DNA of 64,000 bases from Chloroflexota bacterium. GTDB lineage: Bacteria > Chloroflexota > UBA6077 > JACCZL01. The notes beneath the pieces are model-generated. The model had not been told where the DNA came from. It saw only the letters and a list, made by a program, of their open reading frames with translations, and did no database searches. The position numbers and the translations under genes were made by a program. The stretch spans positions 1-64,000 of the forward strand of contig JAUJPG010000010.1 in the NCBI GenBank assembly GCA_030447245.1, given 5' to 3'. Of the stretch, positions 8,214 to 17,025 are shown piece after piece; position 1 is the first letter of the stretch; every line of letters begins with the position of its first letter.

Positions 8214-8836
8214 GGATGCATCGCTACTCGATCGGCCGACGGCGCCTCCTGGGAACCGTCGCTGCCGGCCTGGTGGCCGCTGCCCTGCCTGAGCGGCACC
8301 TGCTGGCCCAGGATCAGGCCCAACTCGGGGACGACGTCGACCCGGTGGCCGACGTCGGACCCGCCGTTGCGGGGCCAGACGAGTTCGTGTCGACCGGGAT
8401 CGTCCCGGTTGTTCTCACACTGCCGAGCCTCGGGGTTACGGCCAACGTCGCCGGGGTGGGTCAGGATGAGGACGGAGCCATGTCCGCTCCGAGCAACCCG
8501 GACGAGATAGCCTGGTATTCACTTGGTCCTGGCATGGGTGTGCCCGGCAATGCGGTGTTTGCCGCGCACGTCGACTGGGGCGGCCGACCGCGCGTGTTCG
8601 GTCAGCTGGCGGCACTCCAGCCTGGCAGTCCTGTACTGATCGTCGACGCCGCGGGCAACGGCTATCAGTACACCGTCGAGTCAAGTGAATGGTTCCAGGC
8701 CGACGGGGCGCCGGTCGAGGAGATCTTCTCCCAGCCTGCACATCCGATGGTCACCTTGATCACCTGCGGCGGCACGTACCGCGCCGCCACGCGGGAGTAC
8801 CTGGACCGCCTTGTCGTGCGTGCCCGCGGCGGCTGA
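8210..8836 (+). CDS. Sortase family transpeptidase with Tat-like signal
   Basis: The 208-residue product is a sortase-like cysteine transpeptidase, exported and membrane-attached by its N terminus. Its leader IGRRRLLGTVAAGLVAAALP contains consecutive arginines before the hydrophobic core and resembles a Tat signal. The catalytic residues are visible: His-120 in FAAHVDWGG, Cys-186 in LITCGGTY and an arginine near residues 195-200 in REYLDRLVV. The sheet segment VTLTLPSLGVTANVAGVG before them is standard. The start is GTG at 8210 or ATG at 8216, overlapping the stop of the WYL regulator. No LPXTG-type substrate gene is in the window, so its target, and whether it is class E or F, are open. Confidence 0.85.
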   Translation: MRMHRYSIGRRRLLGTVAAGLVAAALPERHLLAQDQAQLGDDVDPVADVGPAVAGPDEFVSTGIVPVVLTLPSLGVTANVAGVGQDEDGAMSAPSNPDEIAWYSLGPGMGVPGNAVFAAHVDWGGRPRVFGQLAALQPGSPVLIVDAAGNGYQYTVESSEWFQADGAPVEEIFSQPAHPMVTLITCGGTYRAATREYLDRLVVRARGG

Positions 8837-8912
8837 ACTGACCCACCCCGCCGACCCTGCGCCCAGGCGTACTTGCCCAGCTAGAACAAAGGAAGGTCCG
8901 GGCGGACCGCCG

Positions 8913-9344
8913 TCACCAACTGAGGGCGACGAGCAGCCCGAGCAGTGACCCGACGAATACCTCGAATGGCGTGTGGCCGAGGAGCTCGAGCAGGCGCTTT
9001 TCGCTGAAGCGCTGGTAGTCCCGCACCTCCTCGAGCATTCGATTGAGAATACGCGCCTGATTGCTCACCGCCCGTCGAACGCCGGCAGCGTCGTAGAGCA
9101 CGATGGCGGCAAACGTCAGCGCCACTGCGAACTCCGTCGAGCCGATGCCGTCTTCCATCCCGACGCGCGCTGCCAGCGAGACGACGACGGCGGAGTGGGC
9201 GCTCGGCATTCCGCCGGCGCTGGCTAGTAGCCCCAGGCGTAGCTTGCGATCGCGGAGCAGCATGATCAGCAGCTTTGACGCCTGCGCCAGCCACCAGGCA
9301 ACCATCGCCGCGATCAGTGTGTCGTTCCGAACCAGGTCACCCAT
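8913..9344 (-). CDS. Divergent PAP2-family membrane protein (DUF212)
   Basis: This 143-residue integral membrane protein belongs to the divergent PAP2 (acid phosphatase/haloperoxidase-related) family. Recognisable parts are the N-terminal helix LIAAMVAWWLAQASKLLI, the conserved GGMPSAHSAVVVSLA that carries the histidine of the PAP2-like site, YDAAGVRRAVSNQA, and the C-terminal GHTPFEVFVGSLLGLLVA. About four membrane helices are likely. The family's enzymatic activity is unproven. It is convergent with the sortase gene and transcribed with the xse genes upstream on the same strand, though a gap of about 77 bases separates them. Confidence 0.88.
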   Translation of the reverse strand: MGDLVRNDTLIAAMVAWWLAQASKLLIMLLRDRKLRLGLLASAGGMPSAHSAVVVSLAARVGMEDGIGSTEFAVALTFAAIVLYDAAGVRRAVSNQARILNRMLEEVRDYQRFSEKRLLELLGHTPFEVFVGSLLGLLVALSW

Positions 9345-9420
9345 CGATCGGGTCTACGTCAGCAAGCGGAGGGCGAAGACGAAGGAACAATCTGGAGGGA
9401 GCTTGCCGTCCGCCCTCTGC

Positions 9421-9675
9421 TTAGAATGCAGGCTCCTCGAGATCAACCTGCTCGGACTCGAGCACGCGGCTGATCCTCAGCTCAGCGGCGTCCAGGATCC
9501 GGGTGCAACGGTTCGCCAGCCAGATGCTCCGTTCGAAGGCGTCGATCGATTCCGCGAGTGGCAGGCCGCCTTGCTCCAGGCTTGCGATCATTTCGTGCAA
9601 GCGTGCGTAGGTTTCCTCAAAGCTACTTTCGTCGTCGATGGCACTCGCGGCGCCGAGCCCATTGGTAGCATCCAT
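9421..9675 (-). CDS. xseB: Exodeoxyribonuclease VII small subunit
   Basis: This short helical protein (84 residues from ATG at 9675) is the small subunit of exonuclease VII, which degrades single-stranded DNA into oligonucleotides. The family pattern is clear: SFEETYARLHEMIASLEQG, then LAESIDAFERSIWLANRC. ATG at 9675 is preceded by a G-rich Shine-Dalgarno. A TTG at 9711 overlapping the xseA stop (TTGA) would add 12 residues and is an alternative. It lies directly downstream of xseA on the same strand, as in most bacteria. Confidence 0.9.
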   Translation of the reverse strand: MDATNGLGAASAIDDESSFEETYARLHEMIASLEQGGLPLAESIDAFERSIWLANRCTRILDAAELRISRVLESEQVDLEEPAF

Positions 9676-9707
9676 CTCCCCCCCTTGGTCGGTGCCTCGT
9701 CCAAGCT

Positions 9708-10985
9708 TCAACGTTCAAACCCTGTGGCGGCACTCCCCTCGGAATCACGAGCATCGGACGTGGAGTCTAACTCGACCGCGATTGCATCCGCCTCGATATT
9801 GCCATCGAGGAGCCGAATGTGGAGTCGATCGTCGGGCTGCGCCTGGCGCGCCGATCTGATCACACGCTCTCCTGGCGCGGACCGGACGCTGACGATGCTG
9901 TAGCCACGGCCGAGCGTCGCCAGCGGGCTGAGCGCAGCGAGCTGGAGGCGGCGCGCCGCGAGATGCTCGCGCGCGGCGTCGAGCCTGTAGCCAACATGTG
10001 CCCGCGCACGCCGCAGCTCGTCGCGCGTCGCCTGCCGCTCTAGGGCGATGCGGCCCGTAGGTGCCTGCAGCAGCAGTGCTTCGCGGGCGCGGCCGAGTCG
10101 GCTGCGCGCGTCGACTAAAGTCAGGGCGACGATTTCGCGAGCACGCTCGGACAGGTCGCGAACCGTCCCGGCCAGCAACCGCAGATCCGGGGCGATGATC
10201 TCGGCGGCCGCCGATGGAGTCGGAGCGCGCAGGTCCGCGACAAAGTCACAGATCGTGAAGTCTGTCTCGTGGCCGATAGCCGAGACTATCGGCCAGGGGC
10301 TGGCGAAGATTGCCCGTGCGACGCCCTCGTCGTTAAACGCTGCCAGCTCCTCGGGGGACCCGCCGCCGCGCGCCACCACGACCACGTCGAGACGCACTCC
10401 ATTGACGCCGCGCCAGGCGGCAAGCCGAGCGAGGGCCGCGACGATCTCCGCCGGAGCGGTCTCGCCCTGCACCGAGGTGTGGGCGATTACGACTTCGGCG
10501 ATCGGGTAACGGCGTGTCAGTACGGTCATGATGTCATGGAGGACCGCGCCGGACTCGGACGTCACCACGCCGATCCGCCGTGGGTAGTCCGGCAGCGGCC
10601 GCTTGCGCTCCTCAGCGAAGAGGCCCTCCTGCTCGAGCTTCAGCCGCAAGGCCTCGAAACGAAGGTACGCCGCGCCGGTGCCGGCGGGGTACAGGAGGTC
10701 GACACACAGCTGGCACGCGCCACCTGGCGGGTAGAAGTCCACCTTCCCGTGGGCGATCACCTGGTCGCCAGCTCGCGGCTCGGCGCCGCACCGCAGGGCC
10801 GCGCCCCGGAAAAGGACCGACCGAAGCTGGGACGATTCGTCCTTGAGGGAAAAGTAGTAGTGGCCTCGCGCCGAGCGTGAGACGTTGGTGAGTTCGCCCT
10901 GCACCCACAGATCGGAAAGCGTCCCGTCGAGCTTGAACAGCTCCGAGATGCGGGCGCCGACTTCGCTGACCTCGAGGATGTTCAC
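9708..10985 (-). CDS. xseA: Exodeoxyribonuclease VII large subunit
   Basis: The 425-residue protein is the catalytic large subunit of exonuclease VII. It has the N-terminal OB-fold (VSEVGARISELFKLDGTLSDLWVQGELTN; here a long family block at residues 5-33), the strand YYFSLKDESSQLRSVLF, and the catalytic core PRRIGVVTSESGAVLHD, VVARGGGSPEELAAFND and PIVSAIGHETDFTICDFVADLRAPTPSAAAE across residues 130-270. The C-terminal third is a helical coiled region ending LGRGYSIV near 380. GTG at 10985 overlaps the stop of the biotin-carrier-like gene (GTGA), so the genes are translationally coupled. With xseB it forms the complete enzyme. Confidence 0.95.
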   Translation of the reverse strand: MNILEVSEVGARISELFKLDGTLSDLWVQGELTNVSRSARGHYYFSLKDESSQLRSVLFRGAALRCGAEPRAGDQVIAHGKVDFYPPGGACQLCVDLLYPAGTGAAYLRFEALRLKLEQEGLFAEERKRPLPDYPRRIGVVTSESGAVLHDIMTVLTRRYPIAEVVIAHTSVQGETAPAEIVAALARLAAWRGVNGVRLDVVVVARGGGSPEELAAFNDEGVARAIFASPWPIVSAIGHETDFTICDFVADLRAPTPSAAAEIIAPDLRLLAGTVRDLSERAREIVALTLVDARSRLGRAREALLLQAPTGRIALERQATRDELRRARAHVGYRLDAAREHLAARRLQLAALSPLATLGRGYSIVSVRSAPGERVIRSARQAQPDDRLHIRLLDGNIEADAIAVELDSTSDARDSEGSAATGFER

Positions 10986-11419
10986 GTTGCTCGCACCACG
11001 AGCAAGGCCTGGCCGTATTCCACGGCCTGACCATCCTGGACGAGGAGCCGGTCGACGACTCCAGCCCGCTCGCTCTGGACGCGATTCAGCATCCGCATCG
11101 CCTCTACGGCACCGACGGTCTGGCCGACCGCCACGTCGTCGCCCTCTTCGATACGGCCATCCCCCGACGGAGGGCGCCGGAACACTCCGACCAGCGGCGA
11201 CGTGATGGTGAACGAGGTGGGCAGGGCTGGTGGCGATTCGCTCACGCCGGCGCTGGTTAACGTCACGCCGCCCGGCACGGCGGGGTCCCTCCTGATGAGC
11301 ACATGCCCGCCGTCATACTCGACCTCGAGCTCGGCCACGTCCGAGTCGGCCACCGCCCGGAGTAGGTCGCCCAACTCGTCAGCCCAGAAGACGCCGCCCA
11401 GGCCTTCGTCCCTCCGCAC
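10982..11419 (-). CDS. accB: Biotin carboxyl carrier protein homologue lacking the biotinyl lysine
   Basis: The 145-residue product has the layout of AccB: an N-terminal helix, a Pro/Ser-rich linker (about residues 45-70) and a C-terminal lipoyl/biotinyl domain beginning ITSPLVGVFRRPP and ending VEYGQALLVV. The acceptor motif is normally EAMKM. Here it reads EAMRM, with Arg-109 from a CGG codon at about 11092-11094, so biotin cannot be attached in the known way. The gene sits after M24 peptidase and efp, the usual place for accB, but the expected next gene accC is absent and xseA follows. It may be a vestigial or repurposed biotinyl domain. The start is GTG overlapping the efp stop. Confidence 0.85.
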   Translation of the reverse strand: MRRDEGLGGVFWADELGDLLRAVADSDVAELEVEYDGGHVLIRRDPAVPGGVTLTSAGVSESPPALPTSFTITSPLVGVFRRPPSGDGRIEEGDDVAVGQTVGAVEAMRMLNRVQSERAGVVDRLLVQDGQAVEYGQALLVVRAT

Positions 11420-11976
11420 TAGACGCGTTCGAGGTACGTCCCGCTCCTCGTGTCGATCTTGATAGTTTCGCCCTGGTTGACAAAGAGCGGAACCTGGACC
11501 GTCAGCCCGGTTTCCAGCTTGGCCGGCTTGGTGCCGCCGGCGGTGGTGTCGCCGCGGAAGCCGGGGTCGGTCTCTTCGACGCGCAGCTCGATCGTGATCG
11601 GAAGGTCCACGGCGACCGGCTCATCCTCATAAAATTGGACCTGGAGAACCATCCCATCCTTGAGGTAGTTTACGGCCTCGCCGAGTTGCTGCGCCGTGAG
11701 CGCGATCTGTTCGTAGGTCTCCTGGTCCATGAAATGGTAAGCGTTTTCTTCGGCGTACAGGTACTGCATCTGCCGTTGCTCGAGGCGGACGCGCGGAAAC
11801 TTCGTGCCGGCCTGGACCGTGGTGTCCGAGATCGCGCCGCTCCTGACGTTCTGCATCCGCAGCCGTACCTGGGCGCTGCCTCGGCCAATCTTCTGATGTT
11901 GGTACTCGAGGATCTTGAACAGCTGGCGGTCCATCTCGACAATGACGCCTTTGCGCAGGTCACCGCTCGAAATCAA
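11419..11976 (-). CDS. efp: Elongation factor P
   Basis: The 185-residue protein is EF-P, which enters the ribosomal E site and relieves stalling at polyproline stretches. The three domains are present: the KOW-like N-terminal domain (ISSGDLRKGVIVEMDRQLF), the central OB domain (QYLYAEENAYHFMDQETYE) and the C-terminal OB domain ending IKIDTRSGTYLERV. The tip of the first domain reads KIGRGSAQV, so the modified position has Arg-32 rather than the lysine of E. coli. No EarP gene is in the window. The start is TTG at 11976, preceded by GGAGGT at good spacing and overlapping the peptidase stop (TTGA). Several proline-rich proteins in this window (PBP2, PASTA kinase) are plausible clients. Confidence 0.95.
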   Translation of the reverse strand: MISSGDLRKGVIVEMDRQLFKILEYQHQKIGRGSAQVRLRMQNVRSGAISDTTVQAGTKFPRVRLEQRQMQYLYAEENAYHFMDQETYEQIALTAQQLGEAVNYLKDGMVLQVQFYEDEPVAVDLPITIELRVEETDPGFRGDTTAGGTKPAKLETGLTVQVPLFVNQGETIKIDTRSGTYLERV

Positions 11977-13094
11977 TCGAGCACCTCCGCCAGTTCCAGC
12001 GCCCTTGGCGAGCGGCAGAGTACACGTGTGCCCTCGCCTTCCATGACGACCAGATCCTCGATGCGAACGCCGCCCCAGCCTGGCAGGTAGATGCCCGGCT
12101 CGACACTGAACACCATGCCCTCGCGAAGTGGATGCTCGCCGCGCAGCGAAACCCACGGCGGCTCGTGGACTTCAAGGCCGATCCCGTGGCCCAGACCGTG
12201 GCTGAATGCTTCGCCGTAGCCGGCCTCGGTGAGAAGCTCGCGGGCTATCGCGTCGGCCTGCTGGCCTGTCATGCCCGCGCGGATCTCCTCTTCGGCCCGC
12301 ACCTGGGCCTGGAGGACCAGGGCGTGGATCTCGCGCAGCGTATCGTCCGCCTGACCGATGCAGACCGTCCGGGTCATATCCGAGCAGTAGCCATCCACCT
12401 TCGCGCCGATGTCGATCGTGATCGGCTCCCCCTCCCGGAGCTGCCGATCGGTGGGGACGGCGTGCGGCATCGAGGCGTTCGTGCCGCTGGCGACGATTGA
12501 AGGGAACGAGGTGGTCGCCCCGCGGCTTTGCAGGTAGTGCTCGACGGCGATCGCGATCGCCTTTTCAGTCCGTCCAGCGCGCAGCTCGTTGCGAGCAAGG
12601 TGCTCGAAGCAGTCGTCTAGGACGTCGACGGCGGCCTGGAGGCTGCGGAGCTCAGACGGGTCCTTGGTGATCCGGAGCCGGTCGACAATCTCCTTGCAGG
12701 GGACGAGCGTGGCCTGCTGCTCGCCGATTGCCTCGCCGAACGCGGCCCAGATCGCGTGCGGCAGGTGGATCGACTCGAAGCCGAGTCGCCTGGCCGCGAG
12801 CTTAGTGACGGCCTCGGAGACGCGCTGGGTGGAGCGCGCGCCGTGGGTGTAGACCACGACCTCGTAGTCCAGCGCTTCCTGCTCGGCCTGCTCGCTTGTC
12901 CGTGGGTCGGTCAGGAGCATCGCGCCGGCGCGCCCGATTACTAGGTAGCCGGCGGAGTCGCGTGGCGGCAAATCGTGACCGGTGTAGCCGCTCAGGTAGA
13001 AGCGAGACTCCGGCTGAGAAATGAGGATCGCATCAATCTCCGCCTCGTCGAACAAGGCGCGGAGCCGGTCCATGCGCTCGCGGTAGACGCTCAT
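11973..13094 (-). CDS. pepP: M24-family aminopeptidase (Xaa-Pro peptidase)
   Basis: This is a 373-residue Xaa-Pro-type peptidase with a creatinase-like N-terminal domain (YRERMDRLRALFDEAEID, about 1-130) and a C-terminal pita-bread metallopeptidase domain. The metal ligands appear in order: Asp in TIDIGAKVDGYCSDMTRT, His in FSHGLGHGIGLEVHEPP, Glu in FSVEPGIYLPGWGGVRIED and Glu before the C terminus. It removes N-terminal residues preceding proline in the cytosol. ATG at 13094 begins the family N terminus; the open frame continues into topA's downstream region without homology. It is coupled to efp, an association seen in many bacteria. Confidence 0.92.
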   Translation of the reverse strand: MSVYRERMDRLRALFDEAEIDAILISQPESRFYLSGYTGHDLPPRDSAGYLVIGRAGAMLLTDPRTSEQAEQEALDYEVVVYTHGARSTQRVSEAVTKLAARRLGFESIHLPHAIWAAFGEAIGEQQATLVPCKEIVDRLRITKDPSELRSLQAAVDVLDDCFEHLARNELRAGRTEKAIAIAVEHYLQSRGATTSFPSIVASGTNASMPHAVPTDRQLREGEPITIDIGAKVDGYCSDMTRTVCIGQADDTLREIHALVLQAQVRAEEEIRAGMTGQQADAIARELLTEAGYGEAFSHGLGHGIGLEVHEPPWVSLRGEHPLREGMVFSVEPGIYLPGWGGVRIEDLVVMEGEGTRVLCRSPRALELAEVLD

Positions 13095-13171
13095 CGAATA
13101 GCTACCTCTTGGTCTTGGCGGGTCGCGTACCAGCGCGCGGGAGCGCTGAAGGTACGGGCGGGCCTGGTAAC

Positions 13172-15670
13172 CTAGCTGGCCTTGCGGGCACGCGGGCCAG
13201 GTGTCGGCCGCTTTCGCGTGGCAGATACGTTGGCCGTCGTGGGCTTGGGGGTGCTCCTGGTTGCCTTCGTCACCTTGGTGGGACTGGTCGCCCCTTTGCG
13301 CCCATTTGTGGACGGGACGGCCGCACCCCGAGCGCCGGACGCGCGGACGGTCGCGCGAGCCGCGGACCGCCCGCGCTCGCCCGCTGCCTTCGAGCTGTCG
13401 CCGTCCGTCGATCGGCGAGTGGGTAGCGCGCCATCGCACCCAAGACAGTGGATCCGATCGCCCGAGAGCGGAATCCGCAGGGCGCCACAGCCACACGGCT
13501 CAGCCAGCGGCTTCCGCCAGGTGACCCAGTCGCAGGTCGGGTACTCGGCGCAGCCGTAGAAGATCTTCCCGCGCCGCGACTTCTTCTCGACCAGCTCGCC
13601 AGTGCCGCACTTGGGGCACCTGAGGCCTAGCTTGACCATGATGGGCTTGCTCGTCTTGCACTGGGGATAGTCCGTGCAGGCGATAAACCGGCCAAATCGG
13701 CCGGTGCGAATTTGCATCGGCTTGCCACAGTTGGTGCAGGTCTCGTCGGTCGGCTCCGGCGGTGGGGCCTCAACTCGTCCACCGATCGGCTGGGTCCCCT
13801 TGCACTCGGGGTACCCAGTGCATGAGAGGAACCGGCCGTTGCGACCGAGCTTGATCGCCATCGGGCGGCCGCACTTCTCGCATTGCTCCGCGCTGACCTC
13901 GGCGGTCTTGTTGACGTGCTGAATCTCCCGCTGCGCCCGTTCCAGGGTTTGTTCGAAGGGAGTGTAGAACTCGCGTACGACCGGCACCCACTCGCGGTCG
14001 CCCGTGGCGATTTCGTCAAGCTTCTCTTCCAGGTTCGCGGTGAAGTTGACATCGACGATGTTCGAGAAGTGCCCGACCAGCAGGTCGTTCACTACGCGGC
14101 CCAAGTCGGTGGGCTTGAGCGGCTTGCCATCGCGCTCGACGTACCCACGATCCTGAATCGTCGATAGCGTCGGTGCGTACGTCGATGGTCGGCCAATGCC
14201 GCGTTCCTCGAGCGCCTTCACAAGAGTCGCCTCGGAGTAGCGTGGCGGTGGCTGCGTGAAGTGCTGCTCCGGGATAAGCTTGAGCAGGTCCAACTCCTCG
14301 TCGACCCTCAGCTCAGGCAGGCGCCGCTGCTTGTCGTCCTCGGCCTCACCTTCCTCCTTGCCTTCAAGGTACACGCTGAGGAAGCCGGCAAACCGCAGGA
14401 CCGATCCGGTCACACGGAACATATAGGTCGGCCTGCGGGCGCTCGCAGCCTCGATATCAACCGTCGTGTCATCGAAGAGTGCGGAGGCCATCTGGCTGGC
14501 GACAAAACGCTTCCAGATCAACTCGTACAAGCGAAACTGGTCCCGGTCCAGGTAGGCGCGGACCGACTCCGGATCGCGCTGGGTCGCGGTCGGGCGAATT
14601 GCCTCGTGCGCCTCTTGCGCCAGCCTGCTCTTGGTCTTGTGCGCGCGCGCGCGCTCCGGGAGCATCTCCTGGCCGTACTTCGCGGCGATAACCCGGCGCA
14701 CCTCCTGGACCGCCGTCTCGGCGACAATCACCGAGTCGGTACGCATGTAGGTGATCAGCCCGACACCCTCGCCACCGCCAATCTGGATACCCTCGTAGAG
14801 CTGCTGGGCCACGGCCATCGTGCGCTTGGCAGAGAGCCCGAGTTTGCGACTCGCATCCTGCTGGAGCGTGCTCGTGGTGAAAGGCGCGGCCGGGTGCCGC
14901 TGCCGGGCGCTCTTTTCAACACCGCCGACGCGGTAACTGGCCCCGTTCAGGTCGTCGATCACACGTTCGGCGTCCGCACCCGCGTGGAGCTCGATCTTTT
15001 CGCCGTCACGCTTGGTTAGCGCTGCCGTGAACGGCTGGGCACCAGGTACGCGCTTGGCCAGTTCGGCCTCGAGTGACCAGTACTCGACCGGTACGAACGC
15101 CTCGCGCTCGCGCTCACGGTCGACCACGAGCCGGACCGCCACCGACTGGACCCGGCCGGCCGACAGCGCCTTCCCTGCCGACCGATCTCCGGGCACATTC
15201 TTCCAGAGGATCGGGCTGATCTTGTATCCGACCAGCCGGTCGACCACGCGGCGGGCCTGTTGGGCGTCGACGCGCTTGAGGTCGATGTCGCGCGGTTCGC
15301 GGACTGCCCTGAGCACGGCGTCCCTGGTGACCTCATGGAACTCGATCCGCCGGACCGTGTTGTGGCCTAGCCGCATCGCCTCGACGAGATGCCAGGCGAT
15401 CGCCTCGCCCTCACGGTCCGGGTCGGATGCCAGGAACACGACGTCGGCGTCCCTCGCCTCCTTGCGAAGGCGGCGAACGACTTCCGCGCGCTCCGGTGAG
15501 ATGACGTACGTAGGGGAGAAATCGTCCTCTACGTCGATGCCGAGGTTGTCGGACGGCAGGTCACGGACGTGACCGAAGCACGCCTCGACGGCGTAGTCAC
15601 CGCCCAAGAACTTCTCGATAGTCTTGGCCTTGGCCCGAGACTCGACTACCACCAGATTTCGCTTTGCCAC
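13172..15670 (-). CDS. topA: DNA topoisomerase I
   Basis: The 832-residue protein is a type IA topoisomerase that relaxes negative supercoils. The Toprim domain is at the N terminus (LVVVESRAKAKTIEKFLG; DADVVFLASDPDREGEAIAWH with the acidic DPDRE). The catalytic tyrosine lies in GLITYMRTDSV near residue 310, with CGRPMAIK- and CGKPMQIR-type zinc ribbons later: four C-terminal cysteine modules between about residues 590 and 760, the last one (PCGCGALR...CLGCDG) shortened. A Lys/Arg/Ala/Thr-rich tail of about 65 residues follows and probably contacts DNA. The start is GTG at 15670. A TATACT box lies about 55 bases upstream. It is a single gene, separated by 77 bases from pepP. Confidence 0.96.
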   Translation of the reverse strand: MAKRNLVVVESRAKAKTIEKFLGGDYAVEACFGHVRDLPSDNLGIDVEDDFSPTYVISPERAEVVRRLRKEARDADVVFLASDPDREGEAIAWHLVEAMRLGHNTVRRIEFHEVTRDAVLRAVREPRDIDLKRVDAQQARRVVDRLVGYKISPILWKNVPGDRSAGKALSAGRVQSVAVRLVVDREREREAFVPVEYWSLEAELAKRVPGAQPFTAALTKRDGEKIELHAGADAERVIDDLNGASYRVGGVEKSARQRHPAAPFTTSTLQQDASRKLGLSAKRTMAVAQQLYEGIQIGGGEGVGLITYMRTDSVIVAETAVQEVRRVIAAKYGQEMLPERARAHKTKSRLAQEAHEAIRPTATQRDPESVRAYLDRDQFRLYELIWKRFVASQMASALFDDTTVDIEAASARRPTYMFRVTGSVLRFAGFLSVYLEGKEEGEAEDDKQRRLPELRVDEELDLLKLIPEQHFTQPPPRYSEATLVKALEERGIGRPSTYAPTLSTIQDRGYVERDGKPLKPTDLGRVVNDLLVGHFSNIVDVNFTANLEEKLDEIATGDREWVPVVREFYTPFEQTLERAQREIQHVNKTAEVSAEQCEKCGRPMAIKLGRNGRFLSCTGYPECKGTQPIGGRVEAPPPEPTDETCTNCGKPMQIRTGRFGRFIACTDYPQCKTSKPIMVKLGLRCPKCGTGELVEKKSRRGKIFYGCAEYPTCDWVTWRKPLAEPCGCGALRIPLSGDRIHCLGCDGALPTRRSTDGDSSKAAGERGRSAARATVRASGARGAAVPSTNGRKGATSPTKVTKATRSTPKPTTANVSATRKRPTPGPRARKAS

Positions 15671-15730
15671 GCTTGTGGGACCTTACCTTTCGCCCAGCCG
15701 GCAGCTGACGCCGGCCAAGGGTAACGGTGA

Positions 15731-15736
15731 AGTATA
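15731..15736 (-). promoter_or_regulatory. -10 box upstream of topA
   Basis: TATACT on the minus strand would place the transcription start near 15724, leaving a leader of about 54 bases before the GTG of topA. No matching -35 box is evident, so the call is tentative. Confidence 0.4.
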
Positions 15737-15814
15737 GACGGCGGGAGGCACCCCCGGGTTGCATACATGCTCCGGACAACTCAGCATTCAGGCCGGTCCA
15801 TCCCAGACCCCCCT

Positions 15815-16879
15815 TCATCGATTCCCGGCCACGAGCGGCTCAAATGGCAGGTCGATCGCTCGCCCGGTGGCGGCGGCGCGAGCGATGGCCTCAGTCATTT
15901 CGATGTACTTCAGTCCGTCCCAGAACGACGGCTCGCCTGAGGACTGGTTGTTTCGCACCGCGGCGATGAAGTCGGCCTCCACGGTCCATTCGCGCGCCTC
16001 TTCGGGCGCGATCGGAACCTCCCGTAGCTCGGCATCCGCGGACGTTCCAGCGAGGATCGTGTCCGTGGCGTACAGGTAGCGAATGGTGCCCTCGCTGCCG
16101 TAGATCTCGAACCGATTCGCGTCGCGCGCGTGCCGCGCTACGCCGCTAAATAGCAGCGTCGCCAGAGCGCCGTTCTCCAGCTCTGCGACCGCTGACACGC
16201 TGTCGGGCCGCTCGACCGATCCGGTCTCGCCATCCGGACGCGGGCGAGTCGGATAGACGATGTTCTCGAGCGCGGTGACCCGACGGGCGTATCCCAGCCA
16301 GCGCTGCATCACTTCGAGCATCATCCCAACGTCGAGCGTGTTGTACCCGGAGATGGCCCGTTGCTGCCGCCAGTGGAGCGGTTTGCTCGGGTCGGCGTAC
16401 TGGTCGCTGAAGGACTGAACGACGATAGCGCGGGGCTGGCCGATCAGGCCCTCGCGTAACAGGCGGCGGATCACTCGATCCCCGCGCATATAGTGGGGCG
16501 GCGGACACAGCATCGTCGTCCGATCGCTCGCACGCGCTGCTTCCCACATTGCCCTGGCGTCCGCGTAGTCGGGTGCCATCCGCGCCTGGCAGAAGACGTG
16601 CTTGCCGGCCTCGAGCGCGGCGACGCTCATCTCGCGGTGCGTGTTGGGATGCGTCCCGATCCAGACGACGTCGACCTCAGCCGACCTGATCAGGTCGCGC
16701 CAATCCTCGTAGACGCGGCGAATGCCGAGCTCTTCGGCGGCGCGCTCGGAGGAGCTCCGGCTGCGATTGGCCACACCAACGAGCTCCACCCCCTCGATCT
16801 GTTGCAGGCCAGGCACGTGGCGCTGCCGCACGATCGCGCCCGCGCCGATAAATCCGACTCGCACTCTGTCTGTCGCCAT
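15815..16879 (-). CDS. Gfo/Idh/MocA-family oxidoreductase
   Basis: This 354-residue NAD(P)-dependent dehydrogenase has an N-terminal Rossmann domain with GFIGAGAIVRQRHVPGL (residues 9-25) and the family's second motif VWIGTHPNTHREMSVAALEAGKHVFCQ; here the usual catalytic E-K-P (as in VxxEKP) is replaced by FCQARMA, so the conserved lysine is missing. The C-terminal alpha/beta domain includes RFEIYGSEGTIRYLY and ends EMTEAIARAAATGRAIDLPF. Family members oxidise or reduce sugars, inositols and related compounds. Loss of the EKP lysine may mean altered chemistry. ATG at 16879 precedes the Rossmann fold by a few residues. It diverges from an aminomutase-like gene, and the two may share a pathway, but that is inference. 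Confidence 0.85.
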   Translation of the reverse strand: MATDRVRVGFIGAGAIVRQRHVPGLQQIEGVELVGVANRSRSSSERAAEELGIRRVYEDWRDLIRSAEVDVVWIGTHPNTHREMSVAALEAGKHVFCQARMAPDYADARAMWEAARASDRTTMLCPPPHYMRGDRVIRRLLREGLIGQPRAIVVQSFSDQYADPSKPLHWRQQRAISGYNTLDVGMMLEVMQRWLGYARRVTALENIVYPTRPRPDGETGSVERPDSVSAVAELENGALATLLFSGVARHARDANRFEIYGSEGTIRYLYATDTILAGTSADAELREVPIAPEEAREWTVEADFIAAVRNNQSSGEPSFWDGLKYIEMTEAIARAAATGRAIDLPFEPLVAGNR

Positions 16880-17025
16880 AGTCGCGGCCTCCCTCGCTCC
16901 CTGCTCCGCTGCGTGAGGGTAGCCCACCCATTCCACCACCCGGACGCCCGGGCGTCAACAGGGTCTGATGCCGCGCGCTGGTTTGCAGGCTTCGAGGAGT
17001 GATGGGCGGGGCAAGGCAGCGCTCC

